Position numbers and translations under genes: made by a program
Source of the DNA: Hyphococcus aureus
GTDB taxonomy: Bacteria > Pseudomonadota > Alphaproteobacteria > Caulobacterales > Parvularculaceae
Assembly (NCBI RefSeq): GCF_042643165.1
Contig: NZ_JBHRSH010000001.1
Span: 1,860,001-1,924,000 of the forward strand
Length of the DNA: 64,000 nt
Reading direction: 5' to 3'
Notes under the pieces: generated by a model
The model's input: the letters and a program-made list of their open reading frames with translations, nothing else
Databases searched by the model: none
What the model was told of the DNA's origin: nothing
Part shown: in pieces, positions 1 through 8,492 of the stretch
Layout: each line of letters begins with the position of its first letter
Numbering within the stretch: position 1 is the stretch's first letter

Positions 1-179
1 GTTTTGGCGCCTCCATTCATGTCTGCGGGAAAGACCGGGAAAAACTCGCCGCCGCCGTCGCGAGGATAAGGGACGAGCCCGGCGTTCGGATCACAGAGAT
101 AGAGGCGGGTCTCGAAGAGGCGTTTATCTATCTCATGACCGAAAGCGATGACAATTTCAGTGTGGAGAGCGCGGCGTGA
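1..179 (+). CDS. ABC transporter ATP-binding protein, C-terminal fragment
   Basis: Only the last 58 or so codons of this gene are in the window; the reading frame starts at base 3 and ends at the TGA at 177-179. The visible tail has the pattern of the C-terminal extension of ABC exporter ATPases, with a 'GLEEAFIYLM' segment shortly before the end. No Walker motif is visible because that part lies upstream. The stop overlaps the GTG start of the permease at 176 (GTGA), which implies a translationally coupled ATPase-permease operon. Assignment rests on the tail and on the neighbour. Confidence 0.7.
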   Translation, partial: FGASIHVCGKDREKLAAAVARIRDEPGVRITEIEAGLEEAFIYLMTESDDNFSVESAA

Positions 180-1303
180 TTTCTTTCTCCCGCATCGCCG
201 CCGTGTTTATCAAGGAACTGGTGCAGATGCGCCGGGACCGGCCGACATTCGCCATTATGATTATGGTGCCGGTGATGCAACTCGCCTTGTTCGGTTTCGC
301 TATCAACACTGATCCCCGTCATTTGCCGGCGGCGGTTGAGTTGCGCGATGACGGCCCCCTGACGCGCAGCTTTTTGTCCTCCCTTAAACAATCGACCTAT
401 GTAGAAATCATCGACCTCGTTCACAGCGATGCGGAGGGAGAAGAACTTTTGCGTTCCGGCAAGGTGAATTTCCTCATCGTTATACCTGAAAATTTTGAAA
501 CGGACTTTGTGCGCGGCCAGAAACCGGAAATCCTGATCGCGGCTGACGCCTCAGACCCGGTGGCCGCGGGCGGCGTTGTCGGGGCGATCGGGGAGATTGC
601 GCGCCGCGCCTTTGCGCCAGACCTTGACCGGCTGCCGGCGAAATTGCGGGGCGGCGCTCCGCCTTATAGTGTCGTCATCCACCGGCAATATAATCCGGAG
701 GGCGTCACGGCCTTCAACATTGTGCCGGGGCTTCTTGGCGTCATTTTGACGATGACCATGACGATGATCACATCCATAGCACTTACCCGCGAACGCGAAC
801 GCGGCACCTATGAGGCGTTGTTGTCGACGCCTGTTCGCCCGCTTGAAATCATGATCGGCAAGACGACGCCCTATATTATTGTCGGGGCGATCCAGACCTC
901 GATTATTCTCCTGGCCGCGCGATATGTTTTTCATATCCCTTTCACCGGCGATCCGGCGGCGTTTCTTCTGGTCATCTCCGTTTTCATCCTGACCAACCTG
1001 ATGCTCGGATATCTCATCTCCACTGTTGCGAAGACACAGATGCAGGCGATGCAGATGACGTTCTTCATCTTCCTGCCGTCGATCCTGTTGTCGGGATTCA
1101 TGTTTCCGTTCCGCGCCATGCCCGGCTGGGCGCGCGCCCTCGGTGAAGGCATTCCGAACACGCATTTTCTGCGCATGGTCCGCGAAATCATGCTGAAAGG
1201 GGCGGGGCTGCCGGATATCATCAGCGACCTCGGACCGCTGGTGCTTATTCTGTTGGTGCTTGCAGGGATCGCGCTGATGCGGTTCCAGAGGACGCTGGAT
1301 TAG
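176..1303 (+). CDS. ABC-2 type transporter permease (YbhR/YbhS-like)
   Basis: Inner-membrane permease of an ABC exporter, 375 aa, starting with GTG inside the stop codon of the preceding ATPase gene. One hydrophobic helix lies at about residues 26-46, then a long hydrophilic extracytoplasmic region to about 180, then five or so membrane segments to the C terminus. The cytoplasmic 'RERERGTYEALLSTP' stretch (about 205-219) is typical of the ABC2_membrane_3 group that includes YbhS and YbhR. Those relatives export drugs or other hydrophobic compounds; the substrate here cannot be told. The stop codon overlaps the end of accC on the other strand. Confidence 0.85.
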   Translation: MISFSRIAAVFIKELVQMRRDRPTFAIMIMVPVMQLALFGFAINTDPRHLPAAVELRDDGPLTRSFLSSLKQSTYVEIIDLVHSDAEGEELLRSGKVNFLIVIPENFETDFVRGQKPEILIAADASDPVAAGGVVGAIGEIARRAFAPDLDRLPAKLRGGAPPYSVVIHRQYNPEGVTAFNIVPGLLGVILTMTMTMITSIALTRERERGTYEALLSTPVRPLEIMIGKTTPYIIVGAIQTSIILLAARYVFHIPFTGDPAAFLLVISVFILTNLMLGYLISTVAKTQMQAMQMTFFIFLPSILLSGFMFPFRAMPGWARALGEGIPNTHFLRMVREIMLKGAGLPDIISDLGPLVLILLVLAGIALMRFQRTLD

Positions 1304-2643
1304 TCGTGGCTCTCCAGCCACTCTTCAAGCCAGTGGATGTGGTAGTCGCCTTTCTGGAAAGACGGATCGTCAACAAGGTCCATGAATAGCGGCACGGTCG
1401 TTTCAACGCCGACGAAAACCATTTCGGAAAGCGCGCGTTTCAGACGCGCAATGCAATGGGCGCGGTCGTCGCCATAGACGATCAGCTTTCCGATCATGGA
1501 GTCATAATAAGGCGGAATTTTATAGCCTGTATAAACTGCGGAATCGAAGCGTACGCCGGGGCCGCCGGCGGGGTGGAACTGTTTGATCTCGCCGGGAGAA
1601 GGCCGGAAGGTTTTCGGATTTTCCGCATTCACGCGGCATTCAATCGCATGGCCTTTGAAGGCGATGTCTTCCTGTTTGAAGCTCAGTTTATTCCCGGCTG
1701 CGACGAGAATTTGTTCGCGCACAAGATCAATGCGGGTCACCTGCTCGGTGATCGGATGCTCCACTTGCAGGCGGGTGTTCATTTCGATGAAGTAGAACTC
1801 GCCATTTTCATACAAGAACTCGATCGTGCCGACGCCGAGATATCCGATCTTTTCGATCGCTTTTCTGACGGTGTCGCCAATTTTGATGCGCTCTTCATCC
1901 GTAAGCGCCGGCGAGAGCGCTTCTTCCAGCACTTTCTGGTGGCGGCGCTGCAGGGAACAGTCGCGCTCGCCGAGCTGAACTACATTGCCGTGATGATCGG
2001 CGATGATCTGAAGTTCGATATGGCGGGGCAGTTGCAGGTATTTTTCAAGATAGACCGCGTCGTCGCCAAAGGCGGCTTTAGATTCCGCTTTGGCGGTTGA
2101 AAGGGCTTCAGAAAGATCAGCAGCGGTCTTAGCGACCTTCATGCCGCGCCCGCCGCCGCCGGCGGCTGCTTTGACCAGTACGGGATAGCCGATTTTTTCT
2201 GCGGCTTCCTTTGCTTCTTCATAGGAGCGGACTTCGCCGTCCGAACCGGGCACCAGGGGGATCCCCGCCTTGCCGACCGCGTCCTTGGCGGCGATCTTGT
2301 CGCCCATCACCCGGATATGCTCCGGGTTCGGACCGATAAAGGTGATGTTATGCGCCGCCACAATCTCAGCAAAGCGCGCATTCTCCGACAGAAATCCGTA
2401 ACCGGGATGAATGGCGTCAGCGCCGGTAATTTCCGCGGCGGAAATAATCGCAGGGATGTTGAGATAACTGTCCTTGGGCGCGGGCGGGCCGATGCACACA
2501 CTTTCATCGGCAAGACGCACATGCATCGCGTCCGCGTCTGCTGTCGAGTGGACAGCGACGGTGGATAGGCCGAGCTCCTTGCACGCCCGGTGAATGCGTA
2601 GGGCGATTTCACCGCGATTGGCGATCAGGACCTTGTTGAACAT
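1300..2643 (-). CDS. accC: acetyl-CoA carboxylase, biotin carboxylase subunit
   Basis: Biotin carboxylase, which carboxylates the biotin on AccB using ATP and bicarbonate, the first half-reaction of malonyl-CoA synthesis for fatty acids. The 447 aa length is normal for AccC. The N terminus reads KVLIANRGEIA (4-14), the ATP-grasp glycine-rich loop is at about 158-170, and the conserved EMNTRLQVEHP segment is at about 287-297. It follows accB after 20 bases on the minus strand, in the order aroQ-accB-accC. Its TAA stop overlaps the TAG of the convergent ABC permease gene. Confidence 0.97.
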   Translation of the reverse strand: MFNKVLIANRGEIALRIHRACKELGLSTVAVHSTADADAMHVRLADESVCIGPPAPKDSYLNIPAIISAAEITGADAIHPGYGFLSENARFAEIVAAHNITFIGPNPEHIRVMGDKIAAKDAVGKAGIPLVPGSDGEVRSYEEAKEAAEKIGYPVLVKAAAGGGGRGMKVAKTAADLSEALSTAKAESKAAFGDDAVYLEKYLQLPRHIELQIIADHHGNVVQLGERDCSLQRRHQKVLEEALSPALTDEERIKIGDTVRKAIEKIGYLGVGTIEFLYENGEFYFIEMNTRLQVEHPITEQVTRIDLVREQILVAAGNKLSFKQEDIAFKGHAIECRVNAENPKTFRPSPGEIKQFHPAGGPGVRFDSAVYTGYKIPPYYDSMIGKLIVYGDDRAHCIARLKRALSEMVFVGVETTVPLFMDLVDDPSFQKGDYHIHWLEEWLESHD

Positions 2644-2663
2644 GTCTTACCCGTCAATTCCGT

Positions 2664-3122
2664 TTATTCGATGATGAGCAGGGGCTCGTCGAATTCTACC
2701 GGCTGTGCGTCGGAAACCATGATATTTGTCACCTTCCCGGAGCGCGGCGCCGCAATAGGGTTCATGGTTTTCATGGCCTCAACGATCATCAGCGTCTGGC
2801 CTTCCGTGACTTGTGTTCCTTCGCGCACAAAGGGGTCAGCGCCGGGCGAGGGCGAAAGATAGGCGGTTCCCACCATTGGCGATTTGACCGTGCCCGGATG
2901 ACTCGCCGCAGGGGCGGCCGGAACAGGCGCCGCTGCAGCTGCAACAGGAGCGGCCGCGGGCGCTGCGAAGGCGGCGACGCCGCCCTGGCGCGAGACGCGC
3001 AGCCTCGTATTGTCTTTTTCGATCTCGATTTCCGTGAGGCCGGTTTCTTCCAGAATCCCGGCAAGCTCGCGAATCCACGCAGCTTCAGATCCGTGATCTT
3101 TGTGGTCTTTCTTGTCGGACAT
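2664..3122 (-). CDS. accB: biotin carboxyl carrier protein of acetyl-CoA carboxylase
   Basis: Carrier protein that shuttles carboxybiotin between AccC and the AccA/AccD transferase. It is 152 aa with an N-terminal domain (about 15-45), an alanine/proline-rich flexible linker (about 49-75) and a C-terminal biotinyl domain. The biotinylation motif EAMK is at 115-118, so Lys118 should carry biotin. It lies between aroQ and accC, the usual proteobacterial accBC pairing. The accA gene is separate, at 39598 on the plus strand. Confidence 0.96.
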   Translation of the reverse strand: MSDKKDHKDHGSEAAWIRELAGILEETGLTEIEIEKDNTRLRVSRQGGVAAFAAPAAAPVAAAAAPVPAAPAASHPGTVKSPMVGTAYLSPSPGADPFVREGTQVTEGQTLMIVEAMKTMNPIAAPRSGKVTNIMVSDAQPVEFDEPLLIIE

Positions 3123-3162
3123 GCAATTCCCGCTTCTTTACTGCGACACGCCGCTTTGACCG

Positions 3163-3618
3163 TCAGGAGGCCGTGCGGCTTTCAATAAGGGTTTTAAGGG
3201 CTTCGAGCGCCAAGCGATAGCCCGGCGCGCCGAACCCCATAATGGCGCCGTCCACCGCCGCCGCCGTGACCGATTGCCGCCGAAACGCCTCCCGGGCGTG
3301 GATATTGGACAGATGCAGCTCGATTTTCGGCAGCGCCGCCGCCGAAAGGGCGTCGAACAGGGCGATGGAGGTGTGGGTGTAGGCGCCGGGATTGATGATG
3401 AGGCCAGCCCCTTTAGCGGCGGCCTCCTGAACCCAGTCGACGAGGGTCCCTTCGGTGTTGGATTGGCGGAACTCAACGGAAAAGCCGAGCTCTTTGGCTT
3501 TGGCGGTCACCTCGGCCTCAATATCCGCAAGGGTGGTCCTGCCATAGATCTCAGGCTCTCTGGTCCCCAGAAGGTTGAGATTGGGGCCATTGAGGACATA
3601 GATCGTCTTCGAAGCCAT
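3163..3618 (-). CDS. aroQ: type II 3-dehydroquinate dehydratase
   Basis: Third enzyme of the shikimate pathway, converting 3-dehydroquinate to 3-dehydroshikimate. The 151 aa length and the N-terminal signature 'LNGPNLNLLGTREPEIYG' (about 9-26, including the active-site tyrosine) identify the type II dodecameric family, and 'NPGAYTHTS' (about 76-84) carries further conserved residues. It is the first gene of the minus-strand set aroQ-accB-accC, a common alphaproteobacterial arrangement. Two other shikimate genes, aroB and aroK, are at 34903-36587. Confidence 0.96.
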   Translation of the reverse strand: MASKTIYVLNGPNLNLLGTREPEIYGRTTLADIEAEVTAKAKELGFSVEFRQSNTEGTLVDWVQEAAAKGAGLIINPGAYTHTSIALFDALSAAALPKIELHLSNIHAREAFRRQSVTAAAVDGAIMGFGAPGYRLALEALKTLIESRTAS

Positions 3619-3744
3619 GTTTTCCGCCCATGTTCCTTGCGGGGCCAGCCGCGCCTGAATACATCTGGCGCCCGAAAGCGCGCGTAAAGGCCCTAGTAAA
3701 ACGGGGCCCGTCCCCGTGCAATAGATGGAAGAGATTGAATTTTC

Positions 3745-3945
3745 ATGGATATTACCGTGAATGGCGAAGAGAGGCGGTTTGAAGGCCCGATTACCGTTGC
3801 GGGCCTGCTCGCTGCGCTGGAGCTTCAGCCCCGGAAAATCGCCGTGGAGCGCAATCTCGAAATCGTTCCGAAGTCGCTTTTCGAGGACACGGCGCTGAGC
3901 GACGGCGACAAGATCGAGATCGTCCAGTTTGTTGGCGGTGGTTAG
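3745..3945 (+). CDS. thiS: sulfur carrier protein ThiS
   Basis: Small ubiquitin-like protein (66 aa) that carries sulfur as a C-terminal thiocarboxylate for building the thiazole ring of thiamine. It begins MDITVNGE and ends in the diagnostic Gly-Gly (FVGGG), the residue that is adenylated and thiolated. It is 15 bases upstream of thiG, as expected for partners. I looked for a TPP riboswitch in the 126 bases upstream and did not find the conserved elements. Confidence 0.94.
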   Translation: MDITVNGEERRFEGPITVAGLLAALELQPRKIAVERNLEIVPKSLFEDTALSDGDKIEIVQFVGGG

Positions 3946-3960
3946 GGTTTAGGAATACGC

Positions 3961-4731
3961 ATGACGGATATTCTGGAAGTCGCCGGCAGGAAGCTGAATT
4001 CCCGCCTCATTATAGGCACCGGCAAATACGAGACATATGAGCAGAATGCGAAAGCGGCCGAGGCGGCGGGCGCGGAAATGGTGACGGTCGCCGTGCGCCG
4101 GGTGAACCTCACTGACAAGGACAAGCCGCTTCTCGTCGATTATCTCGACCCGAAGAAATATATTTACCTGCCGAACACCGCTGGTTGCTTCACCGCCGAA
4201 GACGCCATCCGCACATTGCGATTAGCGAGAGAGGCGGGCGGCTGGGAACTGGTGAAACTCGAAGTCCTCTCCGACCAGAAAACCCTTTACCCGGATATGG
4301 AAGAGACCCTGCGCGCCGCGAAGCTGCTCATCAAGGAAGGCTTCGATGTTATGGTCTATTGTTCCGACGATCCGGTTTATGCGCGCAAGCTCGAAGACGC
4401 GGGGTGCTGCGCTATCATGCCTTTGGGCTCGCTGATCGGCTCGGGGCTCGGGATCATGAACCCGGTGAACATCCGCCTCATTGTCGAACAGTCCTCCGTG
4501 CCCGTTATAGTTGACGCCGGCGTCGGCACAGCCTCAGATGCGGCGATTGCGATGGAGCTCGGATGCGACGGCGTGTTGATGAATACCGCGATCGCGGAAG
4601 CCAAAGATCCGATCCTGATGGCGAGCGCCATGAAGCACGCCGTTATTGCAGGCCGCGAGGCCTATCTCGCCGGACGGATGCCTAAAAAACGCTATGCCGA
4701 TCCGTCGAGCCCGCTGGCGGGCTTAATATAA
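3961..4731 (+). CDS. thiG: thiazole synthase ThiG
   Basis: Condenses deoxyxylulose 5-phosphate, dehydroglycine and ThiS-thiocarboxylate into the thiazole phosphate of thiamine. It is 256 aa, a normal length for the TIM-barrel family. The Schiff-base lysine is expected at Lys99 in the 'ELVKLEVL' strand; 'DAGVGTASDA' (about 184-193) and 'MNTAIAEA' form the phosphate-binding part. It is encoded directly after thiS. No thiF, thiO or thiE follows, so the other thiamine genes must be elsewhere. Confidence 0.95.
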   Translation: MTDILEVAGRKLNSRLIIGTGKYETYEQNAKAAEAAGAEMVTVAVRRVNLTDKDKPLLVDYLDPKKYIYLPNTAGCFTAEDAIRTLRLAREAGGWELVKLEVLSDQKTLYPDMEETLRAAKLLIKEGFDVMVYCSDDPVYARKLEDAGCCAIMPLGSLIGSGLGIMNPVNIRLIVEQSSVPVIVDAGVGTASDAAIAMELGCDGVLMNTAIAEAKDPILMASAMKHAVIAGREAYLAGRMPKKRYADPSSPLAGLI

Positions 4732-4771
4732 AGGCGGAGAAGGTTCGGCCTAAATCAAGACCGGGGTAACT

Positions 4772-5494
4772 ATGGGACAACCAGCAATAATCTCTGAACC
4801 GCAAGCTTATGCGCGTTTCGCCGGCTTCAATTATTTCCTGATTTTCGTTCTTGCGATTTTTGCGAATTTTTTCGTTCTGTCGAAACTTATCGTCAGCGGT
4901 GATGCGGCCGCGACCGCCGCCAATATCGCATCGAATGAAAGTCTTTTCCGCCTCGCCATTGCTGCGTTTTTCGTTGTTCTCATTTGCGATGTGTTCATCT
5001 CGTGGGCGCTTTATCTGATCCTGCAGAAAGTCGATCCAAATCTATCGCTCCTCGCAGCGTTGTTTCGGTTGACCTACACGGTCGCGCAGATCGGCGTTCT
5101 TCTGAACCTTGTAAGCGTCCTTGAATTTGTCGGCGCGTCAGATCCGTCGAGCGCCCTGGCGGCGATCAATGACAGCGCCTGGCCGTATTATTTTCTTGGC
5201 GCCCACAATACGGGTTTCACCCTGACCTTGATCTTTTTCGGCGCGCATCTCCTGCTGCTCGGATATCTCGTGATCCGGTCTTCCTTCCTGCCGTCCCTGA
5301 TCGGGGTTTTGGTGATGATTGCCGGCGCGGGCTACATCGCCGACGGCTTCAACGACATTCTCGCCCTTGATTATGGCGGGCTCCCCAATGCAGGGCTTTA
5401 TGTCGTCATTCTGCCGGCCTTGGTCGGAGAGGGCTCGCTCATGCTCTGGCTTCTGATTCGCGGCCTGAACCGCGAAAAATGGCTTGCCGCCTGA
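4772..5494 (+). CDS. DUF4386 family membrane protein
   Basis: Integral membrane protein of 240 aa with about six hydrophobic segments spread across its length, matching the DUF4386 pattern of an N-terminal 'YARFAGFNYFLIF' helix and a C-terminal 'GGLPNAGLYVVILPALVGEG' loop and helix. Function of the family is unknown. It lies 40 bases after thiG on the same strand but no functional link to thiamine is evident. The 127-base gap to clpB contains a heat-shock-type promoter, so it is probably not cotranscribed with clpB. Confidence 0.8.
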   Translation: MGQPAIISEPQAYARFAGFNYFLIFVLAIFANFFVLSKLIVSGDAAATAANIASNESLFRLAIAAFFVVLICDVFISWALYLILQKVDPNLSLLAALFRLTYTVAQIGVLLNLVSVLEFVGASDPSSALAAINDSAWPYYFLGAHNTGFTLTLIFFGAHLLLLGYLVIRSSFLPSLIGVLVMIAGAGYIADGFNDILALDYGGLPNAGLYVVILPALVGEGSLMLWLLIRGLNREKWLAA

Positions 5495-5525
5495 CTTGCG
5501 GGGCTCTGAAAATTTGCCACAGCGG

Positions 5526-5554
5526 CTTGATCTTGAGCGTTCGTAACCCATTTT
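5526..5554 (+). promoter_or_regulatory. candidate RpoH (sigma-32) promoter of clpB
   Basis: A CTTGAT element at 5526-5531 is followed, after 15 bases, by CCCATTTT at 5547-5554. This resembles the heat-shock sigma factor consensus (CTTGAA, then a CCCCATNT-like -10 element). It lies 68 bases upstream of the clpB start, and clpB is a classic RpoH target. Prediction by eye only. Confidence 0.5.
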
Positions 5555-5621
5555 GAGATAGAACAAGGCGTTGCCGCAACAGGGACGCTATTAACCCATT
5601 GACGCTCAAACCGAGGTCGAG

Positions 5622-8282
5622 ATGCAATTTGAAAACTACACTGACCGCGCCCGCGGTCTCATTCAGGCCGCCCAGACCATCGCCCTGCGCGACGGCCATC
5701 AGCAATTCACCCCCGAACATGTCCTGAAAGCCCTGCTGGATGATCAGGAAGGGCTTGCCTCAAATCTTATTCGCGCGGCAGGGGGCCAGCCTGACAAGGC
5801 TTTGCAGCTGACTGACGAGGCGCTCGGCAAGCTGCCGAAAGTCGAAGGCGGCAACGGCCAGATTTACATGGCCGCGCCGACCGCCAAGGTCTTCGCCGCC
5901 GCCGAGGAAATCGGCAAGAAAGCCGGCGACAAGTTCGTCACCGCGGAACGGCTCCTCACGGCGCTGGCGGTGGAGGCGAGCGCAGGCACAGCAAAGATTT
6001 TGAAAGACTCGGGCGTCACGGCGACGAAACTCAACGAGGCGATCAATGACGTTCGAAAAGGGCGCACGGCGGATACGGCGTCGGCGGAACAGGCCTATGA
6101 CGCGTTGAAACGCTACGCCCGCGACCTGACGGAGGCGGCGCGCGAAGGCAAGCTTGATCCGGTCATCGGTCGTGACGAGGAGATCCGCCGCACCATGCAG
6201 GTGCTGTCGCGCCGGACCAAAAATAACCCTGTGCTCATTGGTGAGCCGGGCGTCGGCAAGACCGCCATCGCTGAGGGGCTCGCGCTGCGCATCATCAATG
6301 GCGACGTGCCGGAGAGCCTGAAAGACAAATCATTGCTCGCGCTCGATATGGGTGCGCTGATCGCCGGCGCGAAATATCGCGGCGAGTTCGAGGAGCGCCT
6401 AAAAGCGGTCTTGAACGAAGTAACCGCAGCAGCCGGCAAGATCATCCTTTTCATCGACGAAATGCACACGCTTGTGGGCGCCGGGAAAAGTGACGGCGCC
6501 ATGGACGCCTCGAACCTCTTGAAGCCGGCGCTTGCGCGCGGTGAGCTTCACTGCGTCGGCGCGACTACGCTCGATGAATATCGCAAATATGTGGAGAAAG
6601 ACGCCGCGCTCGCCCGGCGCTTTCAGGCCGTGTTCGTGGACGAACCGACGGTCGAGGACACCATCTCTATCCTGCGCGGACTCAAGGAAAAATACGAACT
6701 CCATCACGGCGTCCGGATTTCCGACAGCGCCATCGTCGCCGCCGCGACGTTGTCGAACCGTTACATCACTGACCGTTTTCTGCCCGACAAGGCCATCGAC
6801 CTTGTGGACGAGGCGGCGTCACGTCTTCGCATGGAAGTCGATTCCAAGCCGGAAGAACTCGATGAGCTTGATCGCCGCATCATTCAGATGAAGATCGAGC
6901 GCGAAGCCTTGAAAAAGGAAAGCGACAACGCGTCGAAGGATAGGCTTGAAAAGCTCGACAAGGAGCTTTCCGAGCTTGAACAGAAATCGGCGGACATCAC
7001 AGCGCGCTGGCGGGCTGAGAAAGACAGCCTTGCGTCGTCAACGAAGGTGAAGGAGTCGCTCGACCAGGCGCGCCAGATGCTGGCCGACGCAGAGCGCCGC
7101 GGCGACCTTGGCCGCGCCTCTGAGTTAAAATATGGCGAAATTCCTGCGCTTGAAAAACAGCTCGCCGCGACGGAGGCCAAAGCCGATGAAGCGGCGGCGA
7201 AATCCCTTGTCCATGAAGTCGTGGACGAAGAAAACATCGCCGCCATCGTCTCGCGCTGGACCGGCGTGCCCGTCGACAAGATGCTCGAAGGCGAGCGCGA
7301 AAAACTCCTCGCCATGGACAAAGCGCTGGCCAAGCGCGTCGTCGGTCAGCACGAAGCGGTGGAAGCTGTTTCGGCTGCTGTGCGCCGTGCAAGGGCTGGT
7401 CTTAAAGACCCGAACCGCCCCATGGGTTCGTTCCTGTTCCTTGGGCCGACTGGCGTTGGTAAAACCGAGCTGACCAAAGCGCTCGCGGAATTCCTGTTCG
7501 ACGACGAGACCGCGATTGCGCGTATCGATATGTCGGAATTCATGGAGAAACATTCGGTCGCCCGCCTTATCGGCGCGCCTCCGGGCTATGTCGGTTATGA
7601 AGAAGGCGGCGTCCTGACCGAGCGCGTGCGCCGGCGCCCCTATCAGGTTGTGCTTTTCGACGAGATCGAAAAAGCGCATCCCGATGTCTTCAACGTCCTG
7701 TTGCAGGTTCTCGACGACGGCCGCCTGACGGACGGGCAGGGCCATACGGTCGACTTCAAGAACACGCTGATCATCATGACGTCGAATCTGGGCGCTGAAT
7801 ATCTCGCGAACCAGCCGGAAGGCCAGGATAGCGACGCGGTGCGCCCGCAAGTAATGGAAGCCGTGCGGGCGAAATTCCGCCCGGAATTCCTGAACCGCCT
7901 TGACGAGATCATCCTGTTCCATCGCCTGTCGCGCGTGAACATGGATACTATTGTCGACATCCAGGTGGCGCGTCTGCAAAAACTGCTGGCTGACCGCAAG
8001 ATCACGCTGGACCTTGACGACAAGGCGCGTCACTGGCTTGGCGACAGTGGTTATGATCCGGTCTATGGCGCGCGTCCGCTCAAGCGGGTCATTCAGAAAA
8101 AATTGCAGGACCCGCTCGCAGAGCTGATCCTGTCCGGCGAAGTCAGTGATGGCGAAACGCTTGAAATTTCCGCCGACGACGCCAGTCTCACCATCAATGG
8201 CAAACCTGTTGGCGGGCGTGACGCGTTTTCACTCGGCGGGTCAGGGCCGGAGGCGCCCGCCGCCGGAGCGTTGCTCAACTGA
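5622..8282 (+). CDS. clpB: ATP-dependent disaggregase chaperone ClpB
   Basis: Hexameric AAA+ chaperone that, with DnaK, threads proteins out of aggregates. The 886 aa protein has all ClpB parts in order: N-terminal Clp repeat domain (1-145), first nucleotide-binding domain with Walker A GEPGVGKT (207-214), a charged coiled-coil middle domain (about 410-530), and a second nucleotide-binding domain with Walker A GPTGVGKT (about 608-615). The middle domain separates ClpB from ClpA and ClpC. The start MQFENYTDRA fits family N termini, and a candidate heat-shock promoter lies upstream. Confidence 0.97.
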   Translation: MQFENYTDRARGLIQAAQTIALRDGHQQFTPEHVLKALLDDQEGLASNLIRAAGGQPDKALQLTDEALGKLPKVEGGNGQIYMAAPTAKVFAAAEEIGKKAGDKFVTAERLLTALAVEASAGTAKILKDSGVTATKLNEAINDVRKGRTADTASAEQAYDALKRYARDLTEAAREGKLDPVIGRDEEIRRTMQVLSRRTKNNPVLIGEPGVGKTAIAEGLALRIINGDVPESLKDKSLLALDMGALIAGAKYRGEFEERLKAVLNEVTAAAGKIILFIDEMHTLVGAGKSDGAMDASNLLKPALARGELHCVGATTLDEYRKYVEKDAALARRFQAVFVDEPTVEDTISILRGLKEKYELHHGVRISDSAIVAAATLSNRYITDRFLPDKAIDLVDEAASRLRMEVDSKPEELDELDRRIIQMKIEREALKKESDNASKDRLEKLDKELSELEQKSADITARWRAEKDSLASSTKVKESLDQARQMLADAERRGDLGRASELKYGEIPALEKQLAATEAKADEAAAKSLVHEVVDEENIAAIVSRWTGVPVDKMLEGEREKLLAMDKALAKRVVGQHEAVEAVSAAVRRARAGLKDPNRPMGSFLFLGPTGVGKTELTKALAEFLFDDETAIARIDMSEFMEKHSVARLIGAPPGYVGYEEGGVLTERVRRRPYQVVLFDEIEKAHPDVFNVLLQVLDDGRLTDGQGHTVDFKNTLIIMTSNLGAEYLANQPEGQDSDAVRPQVMEAVRAKFRPEFLNRLDEIILFHRLSRVNMDTIVDIQVARLQKLLADRKITLDLDDKARHWLGDSGYDPVYGARPLKRVIQKKLQDPLAELILSGEVSDGETLEISADDASLTINGKPVGGRDAFSLGGSGPEAPAAGALLN

Positions 8283-8292
8283 GGCGAGAGAC

Positions 8293-8490
8293 ATGACGGA
8301 TAAAAAATGGAAGCCCGATGACGAAGAGAGTTTGAAAGAGCTCATTCGCGCGACCATCAAAAGCGCGGGAGCCATTGATCCCGCGCAGCTTCCGTCAAAA
8401 GTCCGCGAACAGGTCAAAGGGCGTGTGTCGGGCGATGTCGATATCGACGCCTATGTGAAGAAAGTGCTGGCTGAAGAAGGCAAAAGGTAA
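8293..8490 (+). CDS. small conserved-looking protein downstream of clpB
   Basis: A 65 aa, highly charged soluble protein (begins MTDKKWKPDDEES, ends LAEEGKR), with an ATG 10 bases after the clpB stop and a GAGGCGAGAG ribosome-binding sequence just upstream. I do not recognise the family. Its position suggests cotranscription with clpB and possibly heat-shock expression, which is inference. It ends 2 bases before the stop of the convergent glycosyltransferase gene. Confidence 0.65.
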   Translation: MTDKKWKPDDEESLKELIRATIKSAGAIDPAQLPSKVREQVKGRVSGDVDIDAYVKKVLAEEGKR

Positions 8491-8492
8491 GC

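Noticed and set aside
3619..3744. TPP riboswitch upstream of thiS
   Set aside because: The conserved CTGAGA and ACCCTTTGAACCTGA-like segments are absent. Only a short ACGGGG/CCCCGT inverted repeat (3701-3717) is present.
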